DNA of 64,000 nt from positions 2,346,612-2,410,611 of the forward strand of contig CM012954.1 of assembly GCA_000181795.3 (NCBI GenBank), in the 5' to 3' direction. Both the position numbers and the translations under genes were made by a program. The stretch is from Trichinella spiralis (lineage: Eukaryota; Nematoda; Enoplea; Trichinellida; Trichinellidae). Positions 1 through 13,879 of this stretch are shown here, piece by piece (position 1 is the first letter of the stretch; each line of letters starts with the position of its first letter). The notes below the pieces were generated by a model. The model had not been told where the DNA came from. It did no database searches and saw nothing but the letters and a program-made list of their open reading frames with translations.

Positions 1-1014
1 TCAAAAATTTAATATTAAAAGTCCTATTAAAACATAAAAGTTAAAAAAAGTTTGTCAAAATTAAATTCAAATGCACTTAAGGCCGGTTAAATTATTTCTG
101 CGTGTTCTGCATCATCCAGTAAAATCACATCATCCAACAACTCTTTTCTATTGCAAAAATATGTCATATAAAATATAATATAAAATTTTTTGATGTAATT
201 TAATTTCTTTCTTTAAAAAAACAATTTATCTAACTCTAGGATTAGTAATCGACAAAGAAACAGCTAATCAGCAAACAAGCAAACCACATTGATTACTATC
301 ATCTTAACGAAAACACTTAGCGCTAAAGTTGTGCGTGACATTAGTTTAAAATAAAATCACATTGGAAACATAGTTATTGAAAATAATTCGTTAAGTTATT
401 CATTACGATTTTTATCTTACCCAATAATTATTTCCTATCTTAATAATTCATCGACAATTAAAAATGTTATTCAAAGTACAGTAAGTCGACTTTTAAAGTT
501 TACTGTAATTTCATTCAGAAGGTTCAACAATTTTCGAATTTCATTAAATGAAACTGAGACATTGCTAAAATCTTAATTAATTAAAAAATTAATTCATTTT
601 ATAGTAAAAAGTTAAAAATACCTGTTACAGTATAATAATTTCAATCTTTCAAAATTGAAGCAAAAAGTTATACAAAGCTAGGCATCATTAGAAATATTTA
701 AATGAATTATTTCCTCAGTATGACTTTACATTACTGATGGATGTTATCAGCAATAATAAAACTTGACGCAAAATGAAAATTTTGTGTATTTCATCAAAAT
801 TAAGACTTTTGTTGAAATTTGTTCACTCGCATTGCCAATCAATTGTCAAAATTTGTCACTCAAAGGTGAACTGTGTCGCTGTCAATTCATAACATACACA
901 CCACACATATATATACGGATGTAATATCATAACACATATAAAGCAACAGAACATCTGTTAACGAAAAAACTCGATCGGCTGAGCGCTAGTGGACTGCATT
1001 ATCATTCACGCGGG

Positions 1015-1098
<84 letters not shown>

Positions 1099-1241
1099 TA
1101 TTATTCACTTATTGTTCAATCGTTTATTTCAAATTTTTTATAAAACACATCATTCTAAATAATCCGCTCATATGTGAACTTTTATAAAATATTGTGAAAA
1201 GGCAAAAAAAATTCCACATAAGATATCAATGACCATGGATA
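1..1241. other. AT-rich intergenic, 3' flank of ING3-like gene
   Basis: No exon-like stretch was found on either strand. The region holds an ATT microsatellite and otherwise plain AT-rich sequence downstream of the ING3-like stop codon. Confidence 0.6.
1017..1094. repeat. (ATT)n microsatellite
   Basis: About 26 uninterrupted ATT/TAT units, followed by a short degenerate tail. It lies about 150 bases beyond the stop codon of the minus-strand ING3-like gene. Confidence 0.95.
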
Positions 1242-4200
1242 TCATTTTTTACGACAATCTGGACAATACCAGTCACCCTTCGGAGCTTCGGTTACTCCAA
1301 CACATTCGTAATGAAACCACTCGTATTTGCACTGATAAAAAAATAAATTATGACATTGTTGAATAATATCAAAGTAAAAATTCTTAATAAAAAAAATATA
1401 TATACTGTTAAACTGTCACAGGCAACCATCGACCCAAAAGAAGGTTGATTACAGTAACAATAGATGGACTGATCATCGATGTCACCTGCTTCTGCATTAG
1501 CATCCGCTTGGGCGACAACTTCCGTGTTCACGGCCGAAGCTTTTTTAGATGCTTTGCTTCGACCGTGAGAACCGTGGTGATGATGATCGCGTGTAGTGGA
1601 AGTTGCGGCTGCTTCAACGTCAAGTAGTGCAGTTACCCGGCTGCTCACTCTGGAACAGGAAAAGCAAAACAATTATTCACCATTAAAATAAATATTGAAT
1701 CCACAAATAGACAACATACTTTCTTAATCGACCGTGGCGTGATTCATTCTTGGTTGTGACCAAGGGTTGTGGTGTTGGTTTTACTTCTGGTAATTCGACA
1801 TCACTTCGTTGCTCAGTTTTAACAACCATATTTTCCAAAACAGTCGGTGCATCTGAATTCGCCTGTCTTGTTGTCTGCAATTATTGAAGAAAAAAAAATA
1901 AAATTTCAATAATAACATATTGCATTGTATTGTTATAAGGTACTGTGAAACTTTTCAACTGTACCAACTGTGAAGATGACTGCAGTTGATTGTCACTTTC
2001 CGAATTTCCAGACTTTTTCGAAACTGTCGTTGTTGCATCCCCACCATTTTGAGTTGAAGCAGGTTGAATTCCTCCAGCTATTTTCGGCGCGTGAACGCGT
2101 TTACGACGTCGGCCATTCCTTCCGGCCACATGAACCCTTTCCAGGGTTGCATTCTGTCGTTCCATCTCTTGTTTCACTCCTAACGATAGCAAAAATAATG
2201 CAAAAACCTTAAAATTAAAATTAAAAATGAAAACAAATGCACTTCTTTCAATGCGATCCGCGCGGCCAGCATTTTCTTCGTCAAGAGCAGCACGTAAACG
2301 ATTGTATTCCTGGTCAACTACCAACTTATATCGTTCAAGCAAATCCTCAACTGACTGCATTACTGCCACCTTTTCCTTGGCCAGATCTTCTTCCTCTTTG
2401 TAGTACTGAAATTTTATCAATCATTTTTATTTACAAAATCCGTGCAATAAAGTATTTGCAAAACACAAGTAAACACCAATTACAGTAGAAAAGATCAACA
2501 TTCACATACTTGCTTTATTCTCACAAAATGACAACCTCTTTCTTCATCTGTCATGTTGTGGGCAGCTTCAAAAAATGCTTCTGAAACACGATCATTCCGT
2601 TCCAGGACACCTGAGAAGTGAAATACTGTTAAACATTTAATCATACACAAAAAATACTGAAATCAGTTTCTATTTCAATAATTTACCAACTACATAATGA
2701 ATGTTCAAAAACTGCTGTGATTATTAATAAGATACAACTTAAGTACACTTTGCACGATGAAATACAACACAACAGTGATGCCAAATAATTTTTAAGCATC
2801 ACATTTTTCATCAAATTTACAGACATTACTTTATAAACCAAAACACTGGCCGAATAAATAAAATAAAAGTAAAATCATACGGAAAACAATAAAAAACATT
2901 ATTTATCAACGTAATTGTGCCTATTATTGATTTAATTTATTTAATGTAAATGCACTGAAACAACAATAAAAGTTGTTAATATAAATCGGCAGTGCACATG
3001 CTACACTCATTAGCATATAAATTACAAATAAAAAATTAACTTCTTACTCTGCAACTGAATTTCCAACTCGTGAGACTTTGTTAATAAATCACGAAGTTCT
3101 CCAGGCATTGGAGACACTGCTATAAATAAATAAATATATATATATATAAATATAGCTGTATATATATAGACGTTAGAAATGAACATTGAAATCTACATTA
3201 CCTTCCAGCACATCATACCAGTGTTCCATTTGCAGGCTAAAAATAAAATATTTCACAAAATTCTTTTATATAAATAACTGTAAATATTAAATGGAAAAAA
3301 ATTTATAATAGATTAAAAAATAATTCATATATTTTTTATTAACATAGAAACAATAACATTAACATCAAAACAATTGATTAGAATATAACATTTAAATTTC
3401 ATATACAATAAAAATGATAAATATTGAAAAACTTAACGCTCGAAAAAATGTATGATTCTTTTAAAAATTATATTAATACATCTCAAATTAAAATTCCGAA
3501 AAAATTTAACGCTCTTAAATACTTCAAACAGTTACAAACTAAAAGGAGAACAAAATATTACCTTTTACTATAACAAACAAAATTTAGATTATTATTTATC
3601 AATCATTTAGATTATTATAATCATTTCGTTGATTATTAAAAAACTGATAAATATAAAGCATGAAAAACACTTATTTAAATGAAAATAATACGAAATTATG
3701 ATGTTACTCAAAAATTTATAGGTGATAGTTTACTGTAAAATATTAGTAAAAATCAAGATGAAATTGTTAAAGCGTCAGACGTATTGCATTGAAATTTATA
3801 TTCATATGATTCGTAAATTTCCGTAAATAATGGTAATTTTTTAAAATCTGCAAAAACATGCAAACTATATAAGCATTTAAATTGCAAATCATGACAAACG
3901 ACTGAATTACAAAATAATGACAAGCAGGTAACTCGTGTCATATTACGGTACTAGCTATTCCATTGCTTCAATCACCTTATTTACAAACAATGAAATGTCA
4001 TTTGCTAGAATTTTATCAAAACAGCATTTTATAAAATTAAATTTATATTTTCTAAATCAAAGCAGTTTTATTATTATGATGACATTTTACGTAATATTTG
4101 GTTTTTCTTTTCAAATTTTTAAATAAAATATTTCAATATGAGAAGTGAATTAGATAGAGGGGAGTGAAGTAGACAGCCCAGTAATAATAATCAAGGGACA

Positions 4201-4573
4201 TTTTTATAAAAAGATCGATAATGCCGTCGTTTTGCATGACGGCTGCTCTACTTGCCAACTGTTCAAGCAACAATTCTACTCGAAGAAAACATAGCCACAT
4301 ACATTTTAATGCACCTCCAAAAAGAACAGTTTGCAATCAATGGGATTATAATTTCAAATGAAAAATTAGGTTACGTATTAAATTTTTGTGGGTTTAAAAA
4401 TTCCTTTTCAGTGATTTATTTAAATGTTTCTAAACCGTCTCTTTTCAAATACTTCAAATTCATAAATGCGTTAAAGTTTACTATCAGTTGCGACTTTTTA
4501 TGCAAACGCTTATGAATGAATGAATAAATTACACTTTTTTAAAATAAACATACCTTTTCAAAAGAGATGACAT
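1242..4573 (-). CDS. ING3: ING3-like PHD-finger protein (inhibitor of growth family)
   Basis: Histone-reader subunit. ING3 proteins sit in NuA4/TIP60-type acetyltransferase complexes, and their PHD finger binds H3K4me3. Nine coding exons, in transcript order: 4554-4573, 3202-3236, 3048-3119, 2510-2610, 2243-2405, about 1944-2179, 1720-1874, 1406-1649, 1242-1331, giving about 371 aa. The N-terminal ING helices contain [18 protein letters not shown] and [14 protein letters not shown] basic stretch (GRRRKR) follows. The C-terminal PHD finger starts at YCYCNQ and ends WYCPDCRKK, with WFHYEC in the middle. The PHD wording ([19 protein letters not shown]) is closest to ING3. The donor near 1944 is ambiguous: 1965 keeps the same phase. 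The first exon holds only 20 coding bases, and the start ATG is at 4573. The gene is head to head with the secreted-protein gene at 4825. Confidence 0.88.
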
Positions 4574-4824
4574 TTTTCTTATTATCTATATCAGTCGTGC
4601 GCCACCTATTTCAACAAACTAGCCAGCCATTTTTACGGTAAAATAAGCTGAACCAAAGTTTCAGTATTACAGATTGTGGTGATGATTTGATTAAATTTCC
4701 ACTACAAGTAAATAGATACGCCGAAAGAGTTATGTAAACGTAAATGCCAAAAAAATGAACAATAGTTTGATCGACGGCGAATAAAAAAATATGTTACAAC
4801 GTGTCTGCTGGCATACTAGCAAAA
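4574..4824. promoter_or_regulatory. Divergent promoter region between ING3-like and secreted-protein genes
   Basis: The two start codons (4573 on minus, 4825 on plus) are only 251 bases apart, so both promoters and both 5' UTRs must share this interval. No TATA box stands out. This is an inference from the gene layout. Confidence 0.5.
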
Positions 4825-5232
4825 ATGCAATTCACGGTATGTGTTCAAATGATTATGAGAAATAAATTTGAATGAAATATATAATCTTTTTGACGTATTG
4901 AATTTTAGATTCTCATCATTGCTTTGTCTGTGCTGTGCTATGGAAATGCACTACCATCCAGACCCTACTGGGATCATACAGCCAAACCACCGGTTAAAAG
5001 CACTCCAAATGTTATTTGTGATGCTTGTGCTGAACACGATTATAACTGCTTAGTAATTTGCAAAGAAAATGCACTAAAAATCAAAGGCCAAGACCAACAT
5101 TCACCAAGTGTAACTATCACAATTAAAAACTAAATAAAAAGTTTTTAAACTGTTGTTTTGTAGGATAAGCCAAGCACCGAAATCGATCAAAGTACTGCTC
5201 ATAGCTGTAACTGCAATTCTGGCAATGTCTGA
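4825..5232 (+). CDS. Small secreted cysteine-rich protein, not recognised
   Basis: Three exons (4825-4836, 4909-5109, 5164-5232) stay in phase and give 93 aa. The N terminus is a good signal peptide: MQFT, then a hydrophobic run ending before LPSRPYW. The mature part has six cysteines, in the groups C-x2-C-x6-C-x3-C and a C-terminal CNC, so up to three disulfides are possible. The middle is proline- and lysine-rich. The second and third exons meet at a 54-base intron with a weak donor (AGT then gtaact). An AATAAA lies near 5424. I do not recognise the family. A secreted peptide or effector is possible, but nothing in the sequence shows its role. Confidence 0.65.
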
Positions 5233-6664
5233 AGCTGAAGAATTGTGAAGAAAACAATTACAACTATCATAATGTGATGATAAATTTGCAAGTAGCGCTT
5301 TGAAATTATTTATTTATTTATTTATTTACTAAAGAATTATACCGTAGAAACTAAATATTTTTTAAAGTTTGATGCAAGTGATTGAATATTTCGATTGAAT
5401 ACAGTGAATTGATTAAAATAATTGAATAAAATTTATGATCAAACTGTTGCTGTTTGCCGGCAAGTTTGTGATGCTCCTTACCTGGTTGGTAATGGTTGAA
5501 TTTTTCATAAATGCATAAATCAGTTGTTCTTAAGAATACCTTTCAATTAGGTGCAAAAGTGTTTGTTTTTCAAAGTTATCGACTAGAATAATGGGAGTGA
5601 AAACCTGGAAAGTGATTTTCCCTTTTAAAATGCAGTGAAATTCAGGCAAGCTATGCAGAAACGTTACTAGCATAGTTGTACAAGAAGCACAAACCATGCA
5701 ACAAGTTTCAAGAACCCACACGCATGCAATTAATTGCAGCTTATCTGTTGATTTCAACGCGTGTAAAACACAACATTAATTCTGACAAATGAATAATTAA
5801 TTTTTGTATATATTAATTACTGCACTTTTTAGAATAGACATTAGCAGCTTAGTATTAGAACAAGAGGAAGAAAAGAAGTGCAAAACATTCAAAATTTATC
5901 TCACAAAAATAAAATTTTTTACAAAAGTGCAATTTTTCACAAAATTCATGTAAAAGTGGTTAATTTTTATTTCCACACGTCGGAAGAGATTATTATCACA
6001 GTGTAATGATTGGCATTAAGCAAGAATGTTAGTCTGTGGTTGAGTTAAACAAAAAAAAATATGCGTACAACGCAATCAGGTGAAAAGGAAAAATGAATAA
6101 AGTATAGAATAAATAGAATGGAAGTAGAAAAAACGAATGAAGAAAAAAAAAGATGCTGATGTTCGAATCGATGAAAAAAACATACAATAAAGAAAAAACA
6201 AGAAAAAAACAGAAGGGCGGTCTTTGCAACCCGCTATGATCATCAATAATAATAATAATAATAAAGCTATTCAAGCTATTTATAAAATATTTCAAAAAAT
6301 GAAAAACAAAAAAAGGCACTGATACGTTTCTAAGATTCATATATGATCAGCTCTGAAAATAATAATTTCAGGAGCATTAAAATGGAAGAAAAAAACAATT
6401 TGACATTCAAAGCGACAAAGGCACTCTGAATTTTTTGAATCGCTCATCTCAATGAGCAGGATGTTTTCAAGATCAGCAACAAAAACTGCGTCAAAGGCGT
6501 GGTCTGTCCATGTGCATGGTCGATAAGAATATTTTTCAGAAAAAAAAGAAAAAAACGAAATCACATGCACTGCTTTTTTTGAATTTCCTATGCAGCAGTG
6601 CGTCGGTTTTGGAGGAAAAAAGAAAAAAAACAAAATAAAAACTAGTGAAACGTGAAAAAAAGAA
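5233..6664. other. Intergenic, no supported gene
   Basis: This stretch contains the 3' ends of the flanking genes. It holds a TTTA-type repeat near 5310-5330, a likely polyadenylation signal at about 5424 and A-rich tracts at 6040-6200. Open frames here lack ATG starts, homology or splice context. Confidence 0.5.
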
Positions 6665-8245
6665 TCAAAGCATGACCAACGCTTTGCTGTTGGAAGAAGC
6701 AGTGGATGATGATGTTGGGGCTGTTGTTGTTGTGGTGGTGGTGATGGTGGTGGTCAAGTCATGCAAGCTGGACGAATTCAGCAAATACGAAGAAGCTGCA
6801 GCAAAAGCCGACGTGTCGACTTCACGATGGGTCAACGGCGTCACACCTGTGGGCACACTCAACGGGTCGAATGTGAAAAACTTCGAAGGGGTCTGTTCCA
6901 TGGGCAGAATCGGCGTCGACGAGAGCAACAATTCCGACTTGAAGCTGTCGTCGGCTTTGGATATTGTGACAACGTTCAAAGTGTTCGGTCTGGGCAAGAA
7001 AATTTTCCGCCCCGTCAGGGAAGTGTTACCGTTCGCCGGTGAATCAGCCGCTCTGGGACAGTTCTGCGTTGCGGAAGGCAAATTTGAATCATCCGAACTG
7101 AACGAATCCAATGCGTCACGATCGTCACCGGATGAAAATGTGCCGGGCAGTGGCGTGCACCGGCATACTGGCAAGTGTTCATCTAAAAGCAGCTCCAATT
7201 CCATTTTCCTCTCCTCCAACCGTTCTGACTCTTCTTTCAATCGTCGCTGCTCCATCAACAACTGCTCCACTTCCTTAAAAATGAAATAAACAGCATATTT
7301 AATACAACAAATACAAACGGAAAAAAAAGATTCTCTTTGGTCAACGTTATATATATATATATATATATGCATATTTTGTATGACCATTTCCAGCTTGTTC
7401 AAATGGTCCAACCGTCGACGTCGACATCGCGCTGCCGCTTCCTTGTTCCGCAGTCGCCGCAAACGACGCTTCTCTTCCTCCTCTGGAGTCAAAATCAACG
7501 TCTCCTCTTTGGGACGACGACCACCGGCACGCTTTTTGGGCGGTGCCTCGATAGCGTAGGACGCGTCCGCATCGCACGAATCGTACGATGTTTCACCGTA
7601 CGCACCCTGGGAAAGAAAAGATAATAATAATTCTTGAAGAACACTGAAGTAACAAAACGGAAAAACAAGGACTCAAACAACTGCATACGGAAGGCAACAT
7701 GGACATAGTTTGTTGTCGTTGCTGCTGCTGATGCAATTCACCGGCTGAACTTGGCCCGTAGTGAAAACCACCACCACTACCACCACCACCAACGCAATAA
7801 TTTGACTGATCAGAAATCTGAATATAAAAGATGATATTATATGATGAAATGAAAGATGATAACTAATAAATGACAAACAAACAGAGGCATGAAAAGAAAA
7901 AAATTCACATCGCACATGTTACTACTACATCAAGATGTTTTTCTCTCTTTCCAACCAACGTCAACTACAATAGAATAGAACACTTACGCTGACCGCAGAT
8001 GAAGACGACGGCGACTGAACATAGCAGCCTGTGTGCAGTTGAACTGAACGATGCTGATGATTGGGGTGAAATGATTCCGCCGCTTTGGCGATAACTGGCG
8101 TTTGGTATCCAGCAGCAGAATGCCAACCTTGAAGTACGTGCGGATGTATAGTACCGTCGGTACACGAAGAATTTTGCTCAACACCTACATTCGTCGTCTG
8201 GCCGGCAAATAATAAATCAGAAGACAAAGACGATGGCCAGTACAT
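6665..8245 (-). CDS. fos-1: Fos-type bZIP transcription factor
   Basis: DNA-binding subunit of an AP-1-like dimer. Four coding exons: 7988-8245, 7689-7817, 7385-7606, 6665-7273, giving 405 aa in uninterrupted phase. The bZIP lies at about residues 165-240: TPEEEEKRR, the basic motif NKEAAARCRRRR, then a leucine zipper that ends in HLPVCRC, like the H-x-P-x-C end of Fos zippers. The intron after LNKLEM falls at the start of the zipper, matching by residue alignment the position known from vertebrate fos and ATF3/JDP2 genes. Its donor (gtcata) is weak, but the alignment to Fos without a gap supports it. The N terminus is Q/G/S-rich. The C terminus ends in a Thr-rich run. The start is the first ATG after an in-frame stop (exon 1, MYWPSS). 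The symbol is by family only. Confidence 0.88.
7350..7368. repeat. (TA)n tract in fos intron 3
   Basis: About nine TA dinucleotides inside the short intron that splits the bZIP coding region. Confidence 0.9.
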
Positions 8246-8426
8246 TCTCAACTTGTCCAAGTATACTATTATGGCAGGCTTGTGATTTCAAACAGTCGGA
8301 CAGTCAGAGGGGGAAATGTAATTCTTTTTACAATTTGATTGTTCGACCAAGCAAGCACAGAGTCCCACTGTCAAAAATATACCAAACACAGAAAAGCTAG
8401 CGGCCGAATGGTCAACATCAACTGCT

Positions 8427-8459
8427 ATTGGACAATTCGATTGGCTGATCAACAATTGG
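8427..8459 (-). promoter_or_regulatory. Cluster of three CCAAT boxes upstream of fos
   Basis: ATTGG occurs three times on the plus strand (8427, 8440, 8455), so CCAAT reads three times toward the fos gene, about 180-215 bases upstream of its start codon. Spacing of 13 and 15 bases suits an NF-Y-type promoter. No expression data back this. Confidence 0.4.
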
Positions 8460-11400
8460 TCGTTGAAAATGTTCAAACAACGCGTCGACCAATTTGATCG
8501 ATATTTAAAAAATGGACAAATTAAATAAACAAAATATTGTAAAATGAAATAAAAAAGCAGACCCAAGCCGGATTGAAATGGTGAAAGAAAACAATTCCCC
8601 TCGTGAATACTGTTCATCATCCAAATTGATCAGATTGACGAGCATCGATGAAGTGATGTGAAAAATTGAAATATAAAAATAGCATAAATAACAAGCGCAT
8701 CGCGAGTCGCTTTTGTGCACCGTTAATCTCTGATTTTCAATTATAAGAAGACTAACAAAAAGGTCAATACAAACAAACGGAAAAAGTAAGAAAACGAAGT
8801 AGAAGCAGCAGAAGAAGTAGAAGAAGCGACGGCGGTATAACAAACAAAATCATCACCACCAGTATTGTCTGATCAGCCGTATACAGAACACACAGGTCGG
8901 GTCGTTCCCAGCAAATTGCGTACAACAAATGACGACTATTAAAGTCAAACTTTTGTTGACATTAAAATTCGAGCAAATAGCTTAAGGCCGTTGGTCGGTG
9001 TTTGTTCGTAGGTGCGACAAATACTAGCCGGCTAGCAAAGGCATGTCAACAACACAAACACAGTCAACGCCCCCAGCTCGTCGACCGATCATCTCTCTCA
9101 GATCTCAGGGCTGTATAATAATAATAATAATATTTCCAATCGTAAAAACGCTTTTCCCCCATAAAATTACAACTCTCCCCCACTGTCGTTTAATCAGACA
9201 AAAGAAAAATAAGCAACTCATCTCCATCTATTTCTACAATCTCTGCTTTGGAACACGGACGTCTGTTGGTAAGAATCCTGACCGCCTGCCACTACCATGC
9301 ACACGTCCAACAAGGAGACAATGCAAAAAAGTTGGCATTCATTTTTTCACATTCCTTGTAGACAGCATTTTCACCAACACAAACAAAGCGTGCACGCAAG
9401 ACAAAGTAATTCAAACGGGAAACAAAAGCCAATTTTCACAATACAATAACACACGGTTGTTGTTCTTTTTATTTTTTTTCTTTTGCTTATCATATTCTGC
9501 AAAATCAAACCGTTCCATTGTTTACGTCAATGAAAATTTGCTTACTGTTTCTCTAGATAATTGCAATGTTTATTTCACAGCAGCAACAACAACACAACAC
9601 AACCATCATAAAACAACAATAGCAGCAGCAGTCATTGTTGTTTTTAGCTCGGCTGCTATTTCAAGAAAGCTTTATTTTCGCTTGAATGAAAAAGCAAAGC
9701 GTGAGATAATATCAAAATTGAAAAAGCATGACAATATCGAAACTTAAATGCAAATCAAACATCACTGCTTTAGACCACTTTCTATTGTTTGAAGAAAATT
9801 TATACTCAGCAGACAACACCAAGCAAATCTTTTCGCCCAATCAACCCACATTGCTGCAAGCAGCCAACAACAACATTTCGAACATGTGTAAAATATTTTC
9901 ACTGCACTTTTTGCTTTGTCAAACATTGCTCTTGTGTTACTTTTTTGTTGCTTTCAATTTGATACTGTGCTTGAGAAAATTCAAATTTCATTTACAACTC
10001 TATTTCAGAAGAACATTCAGTTGGAAAACAACAAAAAAAGGCAAAATGCCCCAACCGAAAACTGAATCAGAAAAATGAGAAGAATAATATGCGCTTTTCA
10101 CGCTGAAAAAGTAAAACGGAAAACGGAAAAAAACCTCTGTTTACACCTCATGTATACAACATCAATAATTAAAGATTATTAATTAATAATTTCTACAATC
10201 CTTACGTTTCTTTTTGCGACAATGCGATATAATGATGATTGATATTTTCTCAAAATAGAGCGCTAAAACTTTCGCCTTTTCAACACAACAATTACAAAGG
10301 TGCATTCAGAGCAATCGAAAAGTTAGACATAGAAAAAAACCATCAAATTCATACAATACAAAATAATCTATACAATTATAAGCAATAAAACTCAACTTTA
10401 TATGAACAAATGAAGAAAAAAACAAATAGGAACAGGCTTTTTCCCTATTTAATAATAAAATAAGAAACTAATTTAGCATTTAACTAACATTAGATATTGC
10501 AACAAAAAAAGAAATACCTCAAATGTTCCAACTACTCTGGAAAAAGTTACAGAAAAAATGAAAACAGCTTTATACCTACATAATATGAATCTGGTCATAA
10601 CAAATATCTGTCAACGCTTGCAAATTAACAAGTACTTGCAATAAAGAAAATGACAATGGCCATTTCATACGAAACTAAATGTAAGAACTTTCTTCTTAAA
10701 CTGAAAAGCTTCTTTTGACTTTTTTTCTGAATAATTGACCAAATCTAAACTAAATAATAAACAATTTCAGTTCAAAATTCATCACCGAATAATAATTTTT
10801 ATATTCGATTGCAAAAATTGTTTGCCATCAATTTAACATTCCCAACCGAATGCTCGAGAACTGATTTCTAAAGTTTTCTTTTCCAGGACAAACAATTAAA
10901 ATTTCCATAAACTGCTGAAGTACAAGCCATAAAACACGCAAGACTGTTCAATAGAACGTTAAACATCAACTGCTATAACTGTTCGCTCTTTCAAATTAAT
11001 GCAGTAAAACTACTTTAAACATAGCTTCCGCATACGTTGAAGCAACAATTTATTCAATCGCATTCAAACTACCTGCATTTAGTTGACAATTTTTAAAATC
11101 ACTTTTTTTACTTTCAGAGAATTGCATAATTTATCTCGTAATAAAACTAATATCGCAATTTCAATTGCAAAACAAATCTCACAAATTTGACATTTTCAAA
11201 CATTTACTATGTTTATGCAATTTTTTAATCAATAATAATCGAAAAAATAACTTAAATAAAAATTAAAATAACCCAAATAATGAAGCTGGATACCAATATT
11301 TGTGAAAATTAAAAACTGCAAGAAAACAAAGATTTTAAATTAAATTTTCTTCAAAAAAACCGAAACACAGAATTACTAGATTCAGTGGAAGAGCAAAGTT

Positions 11401-13879
11401 ATGTAATCACATCACTTTAAGGCATAAAAATTAACTAAATGTATACTGATAAAGCGAGAAAAATGTGCTGCAAGCAATTAACCGCGATCAACATGCATAC
11501 ACATCACGTTTGGATCTTTTGGAATTGTTTCTTCCATTCATTCAAATCAAAATCTGATATCTAGTAAAATTTTAAAATTTTCTGCTGCAAATACAAAATT
11601 CTCGCCCCTGACTGCTGTATGCAAACATACACACTTATAATACGGAAAATAAAACAAGCAAATAACTTCCCACATTTCTCAGTTAAAAGTAAAGTAACTC
11701 AAATGATTTTCAGCTGATTCGCCTGTATTAAATAATATTCACAAATTCACTAGTCTGCTTTATGCCATTTATAAAAATGTACAAAAATGAATATCCCTGC
11801 CTTTGTTATCAATATAAACCTGAAAATCATAAGAATTTGAAGAAACCAAGTACTATCCTACTGTAATTTGGGCAACCAACAGTATCAAAAGACAAAAAAG
11901 CATCTTGTTGTAAAAATTGGTGCGTGACCTAGAAGAACTCTTTTTTTGTACAGAATATTGGGTTAAAACTGAAAAATTCAATTTTAACATTCCTTTTCTT
12001 CGTGCAAAATTTCAACGACATTTCCATCAGCCAAATACAACAACGAACCAGTTTACAAATTAGCCAAATCGAAAAGTCGATCTTTTTCATTTTTTAAGCA
12101 TTCAATCGATCACACATACTCATCATTCAACTCTGACCGTGCCGTGCAATGAGAATGCACCGCGACGGCTAGCGTTTCAAAAGTTGTCTTAGCACAGACA
12201 TAACTGTGCAAACAATTCGAGAAATCGAAATGCATCTGCTGTTGTAAAGCAGCACAGTGCTTTAATAAACTGTCCAACTTTTCAATCAGAGATCAACTAT
12301 ACTTCAACAATGAAAATCAATGAATTTAAAACAGGAAGGCTCAGAAATTAATTTCATCACAAAATGTTGACTTTCGATTATCTGAACAAATTAATAATGT
12401 TTGAAAATTTAGTCTATCAGGGCTGTTCTGACTGTGCTCAACTGATAATATACGACAAAAAAAATGCTGTTTCCAAACTTCACTAAACTGCTATCGCCGC
12501 AGAAAAGAACAAATTTATATCCAAAAGACATTTCAACAATCAAGAAATGAAACTTACGACTGAAATTAAGCTAAATTTTTAAAGACGACAATTCTATACT
12601 ATACATACATACTGTATATATATAATACGGTATGGCTTTAGTGAAAATTACACGCTTCACACAAGAATCGCACATCAACAAACAAATGTGAACAAAATAA
12701 ATACAAAGCACTATATACATAATTTAAGTTTTCATTTTAATGCCTCCTCTGTTCGTCATTGAATGATAAGTTTATATTTCACAGAAAAAAGCAATAATAA
12801 AAAAACTTGCTTACTGCTAAAAATCTACTGGTCAGCAAAAGGGAGAGTGCAGTTTGCTTCTTCTTCTTCTTCTTCTTCGTCTTCTGAACTTGAAAAATCA
12901 TCAAATCGTCTCAAGGCACAACGTGCTCATCTTCATAGTTTTATCAACTTCGCAATAAATGCTTCAGTGTGAATCACCAATGTCACCCGACTACGTGTAT
13001 ACACCAATGACTCACAAAACTACGTCATTTTCAAACCGGAAAAATTTATTTCCACATACTGTAACAAAGACTGATTATCAAGACTTTTTCACATTTATAT
13101 TCAACAATCGCCATTGAATGAAAAATAACCGAAAATGTATTTTGCGAGTAATTTTAAAATTTTCATCACATTATTTTTTCATGCAAAATTAATTATTCAG
13201 CAATCACAAACAAACTAGTCAACTGTTTGCAGCGCATTCTGCTTTTTCTAAAAATAAAAACTCCACTCTACAATTGCTCCAAACAGATCAGATGAAATTA
13301 TTTCAGTGAAAAAAGAAAAACATTATTTAACATGGATTTTTGTCAAAAGAAAATTGAAATATTTACTGTAAACCAATTTTTTACATTCAAATTTTACTGT
13401 ACATTGTAAAACAGCAATCAACAATCAAAACGAACGCTGTCAGTTATCAATCAATCAACGTATCAGATAGCTTTTCATTCATTATTTGCAGGAAAAGTTC
13501 AAAGCTTATGTTAAAATTTTTTCAAATGTCAAAAATTTGAAAAGCACGTCAAAACAAACCCACGTCACTGGAAAATAAATATTTTCCCGTCTGGTTTTAA
13601 ATAGCTCTTTGCAGCTTTTGTCACCATGACAATTCATTATTGTAAACAACGTTTTAAACAGTTCAAAAGTTTCTTCAAAGCTTTCAATATTTGCATGCTA
13701 AACTGTTTGTTCAATAAAATGATCAATATAAATAGTTAGGAGCAGAAATGAATTGTTTATAAAATTAGCATAATTTCAAATCAGTGAAAAGAAGAAAAGA
13801 AAAACTTACAAATTATCTGAAAGAAACGATGTGCTATTTTTTCAAGCTCCAATGAAAAGTGAGTGTCAAAAAGAACAAA
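8460..13879. other. 5.4-kb gene-poor region upstream of fos
   Basis: No exon chain with consistent phase was found on either strand. The plus strand between about 9.0 and 10.0 kb carries long but low-complexity open frames (Ile, Phe, Gln and Thr runs) without domain signal. The length next to a Fos gene, often an immediate-early regulator, would suit distal regulatory DNA or a long 5' UTR. A short TA tract sits near 12615 and a TCT repeat at 12857. Confidence 0.5.
12857..12885. repeat. (TCT)n microsatellite
   Basis: Eight to nine TTC/TCT units with one interruption (cgt). It creates a spurious serine run in a short plus-strand frame. Confidence 0.85.

Noticed and set aside
6645-7289. 214-codon plus-strand frame
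   Set aside because: Antisense to the last fos exon. Repetitive Val run and no domain.
9043-9747. 234-codon plus-strand frame upstream of fos
   Set aside because: Low-complexity Ile, Phe, Thr and Gln content, no domain, and no splice partner. Kept only as part of the gene-poor region.
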